Assembly: GCA_020099315.1 (NCBI GenBank)
Contig: CP083650.1
Span: 3,286,001 to 3,350,000, forward strand
DNA: 64,000 bases
Origin: Citrobacter europaeus
Lineage (GTDB): Bacteria > Pseudomonadota > Gammaproteobacteria > Enterobacterales > Enterobacteriaceae
Direction of reading: 5' to 3'
This document shows, piece by piece, positions 26,049 to 34,497 of this stretch. Made by a program: the position numbers and the translations under genes. How positions within the stretch are numbered: position 1 is the stretch's first letter; the number at the start of each line of letters is the position of its first letter. The notes under the pieces are model-generated. The model saw nothing but the letters and a program-made list of their open reading frames with translations. It did no database searches and was not told the DNA's origin.

Positions 26049-26474
26049 ATGCGCCAAAGAACGATTGTTTGCCCATTAATTGAAAACGATGGCTGTTATT
26101 TACTGTGCAAAATGGCTGACGACCGCGGTGTGTTTCCCGGTCAGTGGGCGCTGTCTGGCGGCGGTGTTGAACCAGGCGAACGCATCGAAGAAGCTTTGCG
26201 CCGGGAAGTGAGAGAAGAACTGGGTGAACAGTTGGTGTTATCAGAAATTACGCCATGGACCTTCAGTGACGATATTCGTACCAAAACTTATGCCGATGGC
26301 AGCCAGGAAGAGATTTATATGATTTATCTCATCTTCGATTGTGTGGCGGCGAATCGCGAAGTGAACATTAACGAAGAGTTCCAGGCATTCGCCTGGGTTA
26401 AAGCGGAAGATATCGGCACCTACGACTTAAATATCGCCACGCGTAAAACGTTAACTTTGAAAGGGTTACTGTAA
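26049..26474 (+). CDS. nudI: Nucleoside triphosphatase NudI
   Basis: Nudix hydrolase of 141 residues, as in E. coli. There it prefers pyrimidine deoxynucleoside triphosphates (dUTP, dTTP, dCTP) and yields the monophosphate and pyrophosphate. The Nudix box G-x5-E-x7-REVREELGE lies at residues 38-60 and is complete. It stands alone between yfaZ and arnB. In E. coli the ais gene lies between nudI and arnB; here only 279 bases separate them and ais is absent. Confidence 0.96.
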   Translation: MRQRTIVCPLIENDGCYLLCKMADDRGVFPGQWALSGGGVEPGERIEEALRREVREELGEQLVLSEITPWTFSDDIRTKTYADGSQEEIYMIYLIFDCVAANREVNINEEFQAFAWVKAEDIGTYDLNIATRKTLTLKGLL

Positions 26475-26638
26475 ATCCCACAAGTTTAAACGTAATATAA
26501 ACAATGTGCACAATAGCGGTATTGTTCTCAGCATTCAGCAACAGAGGTCATTACCGCCATGAAGACTAAAAATACTTTATATTCAAACAAATAAATCACC
26601 ATTCCCTCTTTTTATCTTTGAATTTCAAACCTTAAACT

Positions 26639-26690
26639 CTTAAGGATAAATTAACCTTCAGTCATTAACCTTTGAAGCCTGATTAAATAA
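26639..26690 (+). promoter_or_regulatory. arn operon promoter with PmrA-type box
   Basis: CTTAAG-GATAA-ATTAAC (26639-26655) fits the PmrA (BasR) direct repeat of TTAA hexamers 11 bases apart, the arrangement found before arnB/pbgP in Salmonella and E. coli. TTAAAT at 26683-26688 lies at a suitable distance for a -10. PmrA activates this operon in response to high iron, low pH or PmrD-stabilised phospho-PmrA. The match was made by eye. Confidence 0.65.
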
Positions 26691-26756
26691 TTAACGCCCC
26701 CTGTTTATCACGAAAAATAAAACTTCGGTGGCGTTAAATGGCTTGAAGGAATAATG

Positions 26757-27896
26757 ATGTCTGACTTTTTGCCTTTCTCTCGCCCGACCATGGGCGCAGA
26801 AGAACTTGCCGCTGTGAAGACGGTTCTGGACTCTGGATGGATAACCACCGGCCCGAAAAACCAACAACTGGAAGAAGCATTCTGTCAGCTCACCGGAAAT
26901 CAGCACGCCGTCGCCGTCTGCTCCGCTACGGCAGGGATGCACATCACGTTGATGGCGCTGGGCATAGGCGCAGGCGATGAGGTCATTACGCCGTCAATGA
27001 CATGGGTTTCGACCCTCAACATGATTGTTTTGCTGGGTGCGGCGCCGGTCATGATCGACGTCGACCGCGATACGCTGATGGTCACGCCGGAGCAAATTGA
27101 AGCCGCTATCACCCCGCGTACCAAAGCCATTATTCCGGTACATTACGCAGGCGCCCCCGCCGACCTTGACGCAATTTATGCCATTGGCGAGCGCTACTGC
27201 ATTCCGGTTATAGAAGATGCGGCTCACGCCGTAGGGACGTTATATAAGGGTCGCCATGTCGGCGCGCGCGGCACGGCAATCTTCTCGTTTCACGCCATCA
27301 AAAATATCACCTGTGCAGAAGGTGGGCTAATCGTCACCGACGACAGTCAGCTTGCCCAGCGTCTTCGCAGCCTGAAGTTTCACGGTCTGGGCGTCGATGC
27401 ATTTGATCGACAAACCTATGGCCGGGCGCCGCAGGCCGAAGTACTTGCGCCAGGATACAAATACAACCTCACAGATATCAATGCCGCCATCGCGCTGGTA
27501 CAGCTGAATAAGCTGGGACAACTGAATTCACGCCGGGCGCAAATTGCCCAGAAATATCAACAGGCGCTGGCCGATACCCCGTTTCAACCGCTGGGCCTGC
27601 CCCAGTGGTCGCACGTTCACGCCTGGCATCTGTACATCATTCGCGTTGACGAAGCGTGCTGTGGCCTGAGCAGAGATGCCCTGATGGAGGCGCTAAAGGC
27701 CAAAAATATCGGTACTGGTCTGCATTTTCGTGCGGCCCATACGCAAAAATATTACCGCGAACGCTTCACTACCCTTTCGCTCCCAAATACTGAATGGAAC
27801 AGCGCGCGCATCTGCTCGCTGCCGCTATTCCCCGACATGACCGAAGCGGACACCCAGCGGGTGATTACGGCACTTCGCGAGATTGCAGGACAATAA
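26757..27896 (+). CDS. arnB: UDP-4-amino-4-deoxy-L-arabinose aminotransferase ArnB
   Basis: PLP enzyme that converts UDP-4-keto-L-arabinose to UDP-4-amino-4-deoxy-L-arabinose with glutamate as donor. It is a step in adding aminoarabinose to lipid A, which lowers affinity for polymyxin and other cationic peptides. The protein is 379 residues. The PLP lysine is about residue 182 in FSFHAIKNITCAEGG. Two ATGs stand in tandem (26754 and 26757). I prefer 26757, which lies six bases after GAAGGA and gives MSDFLPFSRP; the other adds one Met. First of seven genes, arnBCADTEF. Confidence 0.97.
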   Translation: MSDFLPFSRPTMGAEELAAVKTVLDSGWITTGPKNQQLEEAFCQLTGNQHAVAVCSATAGMHITLMALGIGAGDEVITPSMTWVSTLNMIVLLGAAPVMIDVDRDTLMVTPEQIEAAITPRTKAIIPVHYAGAPADLDAIYAIGERYCIPVIEDAAHAVGTLYKGRHVGARGTAIFSFHAIKNITCAEGGLIVTDDSQLAQRLRSLKFHGLGVDAFDRQTYGRAPQAEVLAPGYKYNLTDINAAIALVQLNKLGQLNSRRAQIAQKYQQALADTPFQPLGLPQWSHVHAWHLYIIRVDEACCGLSRDALMEALKAKNIGTGLHFRAAHTQKYYRERFTTLSLPNTEWNSARICSLPLFPDMTEADTQRVITALREIAGQ

Positions 27897-27898
27897 CC

Positions 27899-28882
27899 AT
27901 GTTTGAAGCAGCACCGATCAAAAAAGTCTCGGTGGTCATTCCCGTTTTTAATGAACAGGAAAGCCTGCCAGAGCTAATCAGACGTACCAGTGCCGCCTGC
28001 GAAAAATTGGGCAAAGACTATGAGATTCTGCTAATCGATGACGGCAGCAGCGACAACTCCGCGCAGTTGATGATGGACGCGTCTCAGGCACCGAACAGCC
28101 ATATTGTCTCTATTTTACTGAATCGAAATTACGGGCAACACTCGGCGATTATGGCCGGTTTCAGTCATGTCACCGGCGACTTGATCATCACGCTGGATGC
28201 CGATTTGCAAAACCCGCCGGAGGAGATCCCCCGACTGGTTGCCACCGCAGATGAAGGCTTCGATGTGGTGGGTACGGTACGTCAGAACCGCCAGGACAGC
28301 GTATTTCGTAAGACCGCCTCGCGCATGATCAACCATCTTATTCAGCGCACCACCGGTAAAGCGATGGGCGACTATGGTTGCATGCTACGCGCCTATCGCC
28401 GTCACATCGTCGATGCCATGCTGCATTGCCAGGAGCGCAGCACCTTTATCCCGATTCTGGCCAATATTTTTGCCCGTCGCGCCACCGAAATCCCGGTACA
28501 TCATGCAGAGCGTGAATTTGGTGACTCTAAATACAGCTTCATGCGTCTGATCAACCTGATGTATGACCTGGTGACCTGTCTGACCACCACGCCGCTTCGT
28601 ATGTTGAGCCTGTTGGGCAGCGTGATTGCCGCCACCGGCTTTACCTTATCCGTTGTGCTTGTTGTTCTGCGCCTGACGCTCGGCCCACAGTGGGCCGCGG
28701 AAGGGGTATTCATGCTGTTTGCCGTCCTGTTTACCTTTATCGGCGCACAGTTTATTGGCATGGGTTTACTCGGCGAATATATCGGTCGCATCTATAACGA
28801 TGTCCGCGCCCGCCCCCGCTATTTTGTTCAACACGTTATTCGCCCACAAACCACACAGTCAAACGAGGAAAACCGCGCATGA
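27899..28882 (+). CDS. arnC: Undecaprenyl-phosphate L-Ara4FN transferase ArnC
   Basis: Family 2 glycosyltransferase of the inner membrane that moves 4-formamido-arabinose from UDP to undecaprenyl phosphate. The protein is 327 residues. The GT-A fold begins VVIPVFNEQESLPEL, and the metal-binding DxD is in ITLDADLQNPPEE. Two membrane helices lie at about 235-300. I chose ATG 27899, two bases after the arnB stop; the longer open frame from 27794 lies inside arnB. It overlaps arnA by ATGA. Confidence 0.97.
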   Translation: MFEAAPIKKVSVVIPVFNEQESLPELIRRTSAACEKLGKDYEILLIDDGSSDNSAQLMMDASQAPNSHIVSILLNRNYGQHSAIMAGFSHVTGDLIITLDADLQNPPEEIPRLVATADEGFDVVGTVRQNRQDSVFRKTASRMINHLIQRTTGKAMGDYGCMLRAYRRHIVDAMLHCQERSTFIPILANIFARRATEIPVHHAEREFGDSKYSFMRLINLMYDLVTCLTTTPLRMLSLLGSVIAATGFTLSVVLVVLRLTLGPQWAAEGVFMLFAVLFTFIGAQFIGMGLLGEYIGRIYNDVRARPRYFVQHVIRPQTTQSNEENRA

Positions 28883-30861
28883 AAACCGTCGTATTTGCCT
28901 ATCACGATATGGGATGTCAGGGTGTCCAGGCTTTGTTAGATGCAGGTTATGAAATCGCTGCAATTTTTACACACACCGACAACCCGGGTGAAAAAGCGTT
29001 TTTTGGATCTGTTTCCCGCCTGGCGGCCAGCGCTGGTATTCCGGTTTACGCCCCGGACGAGGTCAATCATCCCCTGTGGATTGAGCGCATTAGCCAACTG
29101 GCGCCAGATGTCATCTTCTCATTCTACTATCGTCATTTACTGAGTGATGAGATCCTCAGTCTTGCGCCTAAGGGGGCATTTAATCTGCACGGTTCGCTGC
29201 TGCCGAAATACCGTGGTCGCGCGCCTCTGAACTGGGTATTGGTTAATGGCGAAACCGAAACCGGCGTCACGCTTCACCGCATGGTCAAACGCGCGGATGC
29301 GGGTGCCATAGTTGCCCAGCAGCGCGTTGCTATTTCGCCGGAAGACGTGGCGTTAACGCTGCACCATAAATTGTGCCAGGCTGCGCGTCAGTTGCTGGAA
29401 CAAACGCTGCCTGCGATTAAAACGGGAGATTATGCAGAACGCCCCCAACAGGAAGCAGAAGCCACCTGCTTTGGTCGCCGTACGCCGGAAGATAGCCTCC
29501 TCGACTGGAACAAGCCAGCCGCAGAGCTGCATAACCAGGTTCGCGCCGTCAGCGATCCGTGGCCGGGCGCATTTAGCTACGTCGGCACGCAAAAGTTCAC
29601 CGTCTGGACATCTCGGGTTTGCACAAACGATTTTGCGGCCCAACCGGGCACCGTCGTCTCCGTATCCCCTTTGCTGATCGCCTGTGCTGATGGCGCACTG
29701 GAGATTATTACCGGACAAGCTGGCGATGGTATTGCAATGCAGGGGTCACAACTGGCGCAGGTTCTGGGCCTGGTACCAGGTTCTCGTCTGAACAGCCAGT
29801 CAGTTACCGCCAGCAAACGTCGTACTCGTGTGCTAATCCTCGGCGTTAACGGCTTCATTGGTAACCATCTGACCGAGCGCCTGCTGCAAGAAGATAATTA
29901 TGAAGTATATGGACTCGATATTGGTAGCGACGCCATTGGGCGTTTTCTGCAACATCCGCGATTCCATTTCGTCGAAGGTGACATCAGCATTCACTCCGAA
30001 TGGATTGAGTATCATGTGAAAAAATGCGACGTCGTGCTGCCGCTGGTGGCGATCGCAACGCCAATCGAATATACCCGCAACCCGCTGCGCGTGTTTGAGC
30101 TCGATTTCGAAGAGAACCTGAAAATCATTCGCTACTGCGTGAAATACCATAAGCGCATTATTTTCCCGTCAACCTCCGAAGTCTACGGCATGTGTACCGA
30201 TAACGTCTTCGATGAGGACAGCTCGAATCTGATCGTCGGCCCGGTGAATAAACCGCGCTGGATCTACTCTGTTTCTAAGCAGTTGCTGGATCGCGTTATC
30301 TGGGCGTACGGCGAAAAAGAGGGATTACGCTTCACCCTGTTCCGCCCGTTTAACTGGATGGGGCCGCGTCTGGACAGCCTTAACGCCGCGCGTATCGGCA
30401 GCTCACGCGCCATCACCCAGTTGATCCTCAATCTGGTGGAAGGGTCACCGATCAAGCTGATTGAAGGCGGCAAGCAGAAACGCTGCTTTACCGACATTCG
30501 CGATGGTATCGAAGCCCTGTACCGCATCATTGAAAACGAAGGCGGACGCTGCGACGGCGAGATTATCAACATCGGTAACCCGGAGAACGAAGCGAGTATT
30601 CAGGAACTGGCAGAAATGCTGCTTTCCTGCTTTGAAAAACATCCATTGCGTAACCACTTCCCGCCGTTTGCCGGTTTCCGCGACGTCGAAAGCAGTACCT
30701 ACTATGGTAAAGGTTATCAGGACGTTGAGCATCGTAAGCCCAATATTCGCAACGCAAAACGCTGCCTGAACTGGGAACCTGGCATTGAGATGCAGGAAAC
30801 GGTAGAAGATACGCTGGACTTCTTCTTACGCAGCGTGGATATCACGGAACACACATCATGA
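28879..30861 (+). CDS. arnA: Bifunctional UDP-glucuronate decarboxylase / Ara4N formyltransferase ArnA
   Basis: Two enzymes in one chain of 660 residues, as in E. coli. The N-terminal part (about 1-300) formylates UDP-aminoarabinose using N10-formyltetrahydrofolate, with the motif FNLHGSLLPKYRGRAPLNW holding the catalytic Asn102 and His104. The C-terminal part (about 315-660) is an NAD-dependent short-chain dehydrogenase fold that oxidises and decarboxylates UDP-glucuronate. It has GVNGFIG for NAD and the YSVSKQ motif with the catalytic Tyr/Lys. It is tied to arnC and arnD by ATGA overlaps. Confidence 0.98.
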   Translation: MKTVVFAYHDMGCQGVQALLDAGYEIAAIFTHTDNPGEKAFFGSVSRLAASAGIPVYAPDEVNHPLWIERISQLAPDVIFSFYYRHLLSDEILSLAPKGAFNLHGSLLPKYRGRAPLNWVLVNGETETGVTLHRMVKRADAGAIVAQQRVAISPEDVALTLHHKLCQAARQLLEQTLPAIKTGDYAERPQQEAEATCFGRRTPEDSLLDWNKPAAELHNQVRAVSDPWPGAFSYVGTQKFTVWTSRVCTNDFAAQPGTVVSVSPLLIACADGALEIITGQAGDGIAMQGSQLAQVLGLVPGSRLNSQSVTASKRRTRVLILGVNGFIGNHLTERLLQEDNYEVYGLDIGSDAIGRFLQHPRFHFVEGDISIHSEWIEYHVKKCDVVLPLVAIATPIEYTRNPLRVFELDFEENLKIIRYCVKYHKRIIFPSTSEVYGMCTDNVFDEDSSNLIVGPVNKPRWIYSVSKQLLDRVIWAYGEKEGLRFTLFRPFNWMGPRLDSLNAARIGSSRAITQLILNLVEGSPIKLIEGGKQKRCFTDIRDGIEALYRIIENEGGRCDGEIINIGNPENEASIQELAEMLLSCFEKHPLRNHFPPFAGFRDVESSTYYGKGYQDVEHRKPNIRNAKRCLNWEPGIEMQETVEDTLDFFLRSVDITEHTS

Positions 30862-31760
30862 CCAAAGTCGGCTTGCGCATTGATGTCGATACGTTCAGGG
30901 GGACGCGCGAAGGCGTGCCCCGCCTGCTGGAGACATTGAACCGACATCGCGTCCGGGCAAGTTTTTTCTTTAGCGTTGGACCTGACAACATGGGGCGCCA
31001 TCTCTGGCGTCTTGTGAAGCCACAATTTCTGTGGAAGATGCTGCGCTCAAACGCGGCATCACTCTACGGATGGGATATTTTGCTGGCGGGAACCGCATGG
31101 CCGGGTAAAGAAATCGGCCAGGCTAATGCGGCGATCATTGCACAAACCGCCCTGCTTCATGAAACCGGTTTGCATGCCTGGGATCACCATGCCTGGCAGG
31201 CGCGAAGCGGAAACTGGAATGATAAACAGTTAATTGATGATATTTCACGAGGCATATCCGCCCTTGAAGCCATCATCGGACAGCCTGTCACCTGTTCTGC
31301 GGTTGCCGGATGGCGTGCCGACAACCGCGTCATCCATGCCAAAGAAACGTTCCATTTGCGCTATAACAGCGACTGTCGGGGAACATCGTTATTCCGTCCT
31401 GTGCTGGCGTCCGGGAAAACAGGTACACCGCAAATTCCCGTCACATTACCAACATGGGATGAAGTGGTTGGTCAGGAGGTCCAGGCGGTGGACTTCAACT
31501 CTTATATTCTCTCCCACATCCAGATGAGCAGAGGAACACCGGTGTACACCATTCATGCGGAAGTTGAAGGCATCGCCTTTCATCAGGATTTTGACGAGTT
31601 GCTTACTCGTGCCGCAGACATGGGGATCACATTTTGCCCGCTCGGTGACCTGTTACCAGACGATATTAATACGCTGCCAACAGGACAGATCGTGCGCGGC
31701 AAAATTCCCGGCAGAGAGGGGTGGCTCGGCTGCCAACAACCGGTGAGTGTGACACAATGA
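30858..31760 (+). CDS. arnD: Undecaprenyl-phosphate Ara4FN deformylase ArnD
   Basis: Polysaccharide deacetylase (NodB-type) fold that removes the formyl group from undecaprenyl-phosphate-Ara4FN, committing the lipid to export. The protein is 300 residues, against 296 in E. coli. The metal-binding Asp is in LRIDVDTFRG, and the histidine pair is in HAWDHHAWQAR. It overlaps arnA and arnT by ATGA. Confidence 0.96.
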   Translation: MTKVGLRIDVDTFRGTREGVPRLLETLNRHRVRASFFFSVGPDNMGRHLWRLVKPQFLWKMLRSNAASLYGWDILLAGTAWPGKEIGQANAAIIAQTALLHETGLHAWDHHAWQARSGNWNDKQLIDDISRGISALEAIIGQPVTCSAVAGWRADNRVIHAKETFHLRYNSDCRGTSLFRPVLASGKTGTPQIPVTLPTWDEVVGQEVQAVDFNSYILSHIQMSRGTPVYTIHAEVEGIAFHQDFDELLTRAADMGITFCPLGDLLPDDINTLPTGQIVRGKIPGREGWLGCQQPVSVTQ

Positions 31761-33415
31761 AATCTGCTGCCCGCTACACTCTGGCGTTCATCGCTTTTAT
31801 TGCGCTGTATTTTATTCTTCCCATCAACAGTCGCCTGCTCTGGCAGCCAGATGAGACGCGCTATGCCGAAATCAGCCGGGAAATGCTGACCTCTGGCGAC
31901 TGGATCGTTCCTCACTTTTTAGGGCTGCGTTATTTTGAAAAACCGATTGCCGGATACTGGTTAAACAGCATCGGGCAATGGTTGTTTGGCGCCAATAATT
32001 TTGGCGTCAGAGCGGGGGCCATTTTTGCCACCTTGCTGACGGCGCTACTGGTAGCCTGGCTTGCCATGCGGTTATGGCAGGATAAGCGTACCGCCGTACT
32101 CTCATCAGTTATCTTTTTAACGTTTTTTTTGGTATACAGCATCGGCACCTACGCGGTACTTGATCCTATCATCGCGCTCTGGCTGATGGCGGGCATGTGT
32201 TGTTTTTGGCAGGGGATGCAGGCCACCACCAGAACGCGCAAAATGACTGCCTTTTTGCTGTTAGGGTTAACCTGCGGCATGGGCGTAATGACCAAGGGTT
32301 TCCTGGCGCTTGCCGTTCCGGTGCTCAGCGTACTGCCGTGGGTTTTCGCACAAAAGCGCTGGAAAGATCTCATACTCTACGGTCTGCTGGCGGTCGTCGG
32401 CTGCGTCGTGATTGTGCTGCCGTGGGGAATAGCGATTGCCCGGCGTGAGCCGGATTTCTGGCATTATTTCTTCTGGGTCGAACACATTCAACGCTTCGCG
32501 CAGGATGATGCTCAACACAAGGCTCCAGTCTGGTACTACATCCCGATATTTGTAGCGGGCGCATTACCGTGGCTCGGGCTGCTTCCCGGCGCACTGCGTA
32601 CGGGCTGGCGTGAGCGAGATGTTCCGCGCAGCACACTGTACCTGCTAAGCTGGATTATCATGCCAATCCTTTTTTTCAGCATCGCGAAAGGAAAATTGCC
32701 AACCTATATTCTTTCCTGCTTCGCGCCGCTGGCGATATTGATGGCGCGTTTCGGCCTACAGGCCGCGGAAAAAGGCTCAGCCGCGCTGCGCGTCAATGGC
32801 TGGATCAACGTTCTGTTCGGTGTGACCGGGATTGTCGCCACGTTTATTGTTTCCACGCTGGGCCCGTTAAAGACGCCGGTCTGGTCGCATATAGAAACGT
32901 ATAAGGTGTTTTGTGCGTGGGGTATTTTTATCGTCTGGACGCTGTTCGGCTGGTATACGCTAAATAACCGCGAGAAGAACTGGCCATTCGCAGCGCTGTG
33001 CCCATTGGGACTGGCACTGCTGTTTGGCTTTTCCATTCCTGACCGGGTGATGGAATCTAAACAGCCACAGTTTTTTGTCGAGATGACCAAAGAGTCGCTG
33101 GACTCGAGCCGTTATATTCTCACCGATAGCGTTGGCGTCGCCGCGGGGCTGGCCTGGAGCCTGAAGCGTGACGACATCATGATGTACGGACAAACGGGCG
33201 AGTTAAAATATGGCCTTAACTACCCGGATGCCCAGGGGCGTTTTGTCAGTCGGGAAGACTTTGCCGACTGGTTAGCGCAACATCGTCAGCAAGGAAACAT
33301 TACGCTCGTGCTCTCGATTGATAAGGATGAAGATATTAATCAACTTGCCATCCCTCCCGCTGATTACATTGATAATCAGGGGCGTCTGGTCCTGATTCAG
33401 TATCGACCCAAATGA
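31757..33415 (+). CDS. arnT: Lipid A 4-amino-4-deoxy-L-arabinose transferase ArnT
   Basis: GT-C type membrane glycosyltransferase that moves aminoarabinose from undecaprenyl phosphate to lipid A phosphates on the periplasmic side. The protein is 552 residues, with about a dozen hydrophobic segments and a C-terminal periplasmic domain. The first periplasmic loop carries the family signature RLLWQPDETRYAEISREM, with the Asp and Glu needed for activity. I chose ATG 31757 (overlap ATGA with arnD); the frame from 31721 adds 12 codons inside arnD that lack family support. Confidence 0.97.
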   Translation: MKSAARYTLAFIAFIALYFILPINSRLLWQPDETRYAEISREMLTSGDWIVPHFLGLRYFEKPIAGYWLNSIGQWLFGANNFGVRAGAIFATLLTALLVAWLAMRLWQDKRTAVLSSVIFLTFFLVYSIGTYAVLDPIIALWLMAGMCCFWQGMQATTRTRKMTAFLLLGLTCGMGVMTKGFLALAVPVLSVLPWVFAQKRWKDLILYGLLAVVGCVVIVLPWGIAIARREPDFWHYFFWVEHIQRFAQDDAQHKAPVWYYIPIFVAGALPWLGLLPGALRTGWRERDVPRSTLYLLSWIIMPILFFSIAKGKLPTYILSCFAPLAILMARFGLQAAEKGSAALRVNGWINVLFGVTGIVATFIVSTLGPLKTPVWSHIETYKVFCAWGIFIVWTLFGWYTLNNREKNWPFAALCPLGLALLFGFSIPDRVMESKQPQFFVEMTKESLDSSRYILTDSVGVAAGLAWSLKRDDIMMYGQTGELKYGLNYPDAQGRFVSREDFADWLAQHRQQGNITLVLSIDKDEDINQLAIPPADYIDNQGRLVLIQYRPK

Positions 33416-33747
33416 TCTGGATAGCCTTAGTTCTCGCCAGCATACTCAGCGTCTGCGGCCAGTTATGCCAGAAGCAGGCGACCCGACCGGTGTCCGCACG
33501 AGCGCGAAAACGTCATATTTCGCAATGGATTGGGCTTGCTCTGGCAAGTCTCGGTCTGGCCATGCTGCTCTGGCTCGCGGTACTGCAGAACATTCCTGTC
33601 GGCATCGCCTACCCCATGCTGAGTCTTAACTTTGTCTGGGTGACGCTGGCCGCATGGAAAATCTGGCGTGAACCCGTCACCACGCGCCACTGGCTGGGGG
33701 TTGGGCTCATCATCACCGGCATCTTTATTCTTGGGAGTGCGGTGTAA
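33412..33747 (+). CDS. arnE: Undecaprenyl-phosphate Ara4N flippase subunit ArnE
   Basis: Small membrane protein of 111 residues with four predicted helices of the EmrE/SMR type. With ArnF it is thought to move undecaprenyl-phosphate-aminoarabinose from the cytoplasmic to the periplasmic face. The pieces LASILSVCGQLCQKQA and IPVGIAYPMLSLNFVWV are typical. It overlaps arnT (ATGA) and arnF (TAATG). Confidence 0.95.
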   Translation: MIWIALVLASILSVCGQLCQKQATRPVSARARKRHISQWIGLALASLGLAMLLWLAVLQNIPVGIAYPMLSLNFVWVTLAAWKIWREPVTTRHWLGVGLIITGIFILGSAV

Positions 33748-34136
33748 TGGGCATATTTTGGGGATTATGTAGCGTTATTATCACCTCCGCCGCCCAGTTG
33801 AGTCTCGGCTTCGCGATGGATAATCTGCCGCCAATGCTGCGGCCGCAGGAATTCATCACAGCCGTATTTTCTCTTAGCATCGGGGCGTTTGCTCTGTATG
33901 CCGGGCTGGCCGGCTATTTACTGTCGGTTATTTGTTGGCATAAAGCCCTGCACCAGCTCGCACTGAGCAAAGCTTATGCTCTGCTCAGCCTGAGCTATGT
34001 GCTGGTGTGGGTTGCATCCATGATTCTGCCCGGCTGGCAGGGAACATTTTCATTGAAGGCACTTGCCGGAGTGCTGTGCATCATGGCGGGGCTAATGACG
34101 ATTTTTCTGCCTTCACATCAGCGCCAGCAGCCCTGA
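33747..34136 (+). CDS. arnF: Undecaprenyl-phosphate Ara4N flippase subunit ArnF
   Basis: Second SMR-like subunit, 129 residues, with four predicted membrane helices. It starts at the last base of the arnE stop codon. Last gene of arnBCADTEF. It is convergent with pmrD, with only two bases between the stop codons, and no intrinsic terminator is visible between them. Confidence 0.95.
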   Translation: MGIFWGLCSVIITSAAQLSLGFAMDNLPPMLRPQEFITAVFSLSIGAFALYAGLAGYLLSVICWHKALHQLALSKAYALLSLSYVLVWVASMILPGWQGTFSLKALAGVLCIMAGLMTIFLPSHQRQQP

Positions 34137-34138
34137 GA

Positions 34139-34402
34139 CTATTTATCTTCGGACAGTCGTAACACGCGTTCCCATTCGTCGCAAATATACTGTCTGGCAT
34201 CAATTATCTTAATCATCCGGGATAAATCGCGATTAATACAATACTGCGCGTCTTTTAAGGGAGAAAGGAGATCTCCGGGCTTAACCCGCTCAGAAGATTG
34301 CGCCTCGGCAAGCATCTTTAACGAACCGCCGCTATCACAAAGCACAACATAGAGCCTCCTTGCTTTTTTGTGACAGCAAGTCTTCTTCACATGCCATTCC
34401 AT
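34139..34402 (-). CDS. pmrD: PhoP-PmrA connector protein PmrD
   Basis: Small cytoplasmic protein of 87 residues (88 in E. coli). In Salmonella it is made under PhoP control and binds phospho-PmrA to protect it from dephosphorylation, so low magnesium also turns on the arn operon. The family pattern is clear: MEWHVKKTCCHKK at the start, LCDSGGSLKMLAEA, GDLLSPLKDAQYCINR and DEWER near the end. The start at 34402 matches the family; the frame to 34429 adds nine codons. PmrD varies a great deal between enterobacteria, and whether this one connects PhoP to PmrA cannot be told from sequence. Its position after arnF is conserved. Confidence 0.93.
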   Translation of the reverse strand: MEWHVKKTCCHKKARRLYVVLCDSGGSLKMLAEAQSSERVKPGDLLSPLKDAQYCINRDLSRMIKIIDARQYICDEWERVLRLSEDK

Positions 34403-34497
34403 AGCGCACCTTTTGCTAATGAATTTCACACAAGGTTACACATTAGCAGATAAACAAAAGGACAATGGCTACGCAACGGCGAAAGTGAGAAATGTAA

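Noticed and set aside
26559..26595. Eleven-codon leader peptide (MKTKNTLYSNK) before arnB
   Set aside because: Too short to support, with only a weak ribosome site, and it lies upstream of the predicted arn transcript start.
34440..34458. PhoP box before pmrD
   Set aside because: One half-site (TGTTTA on the minus strand) is present, but the second half at five bases spacing reads TAATGT, which is too poor to call.
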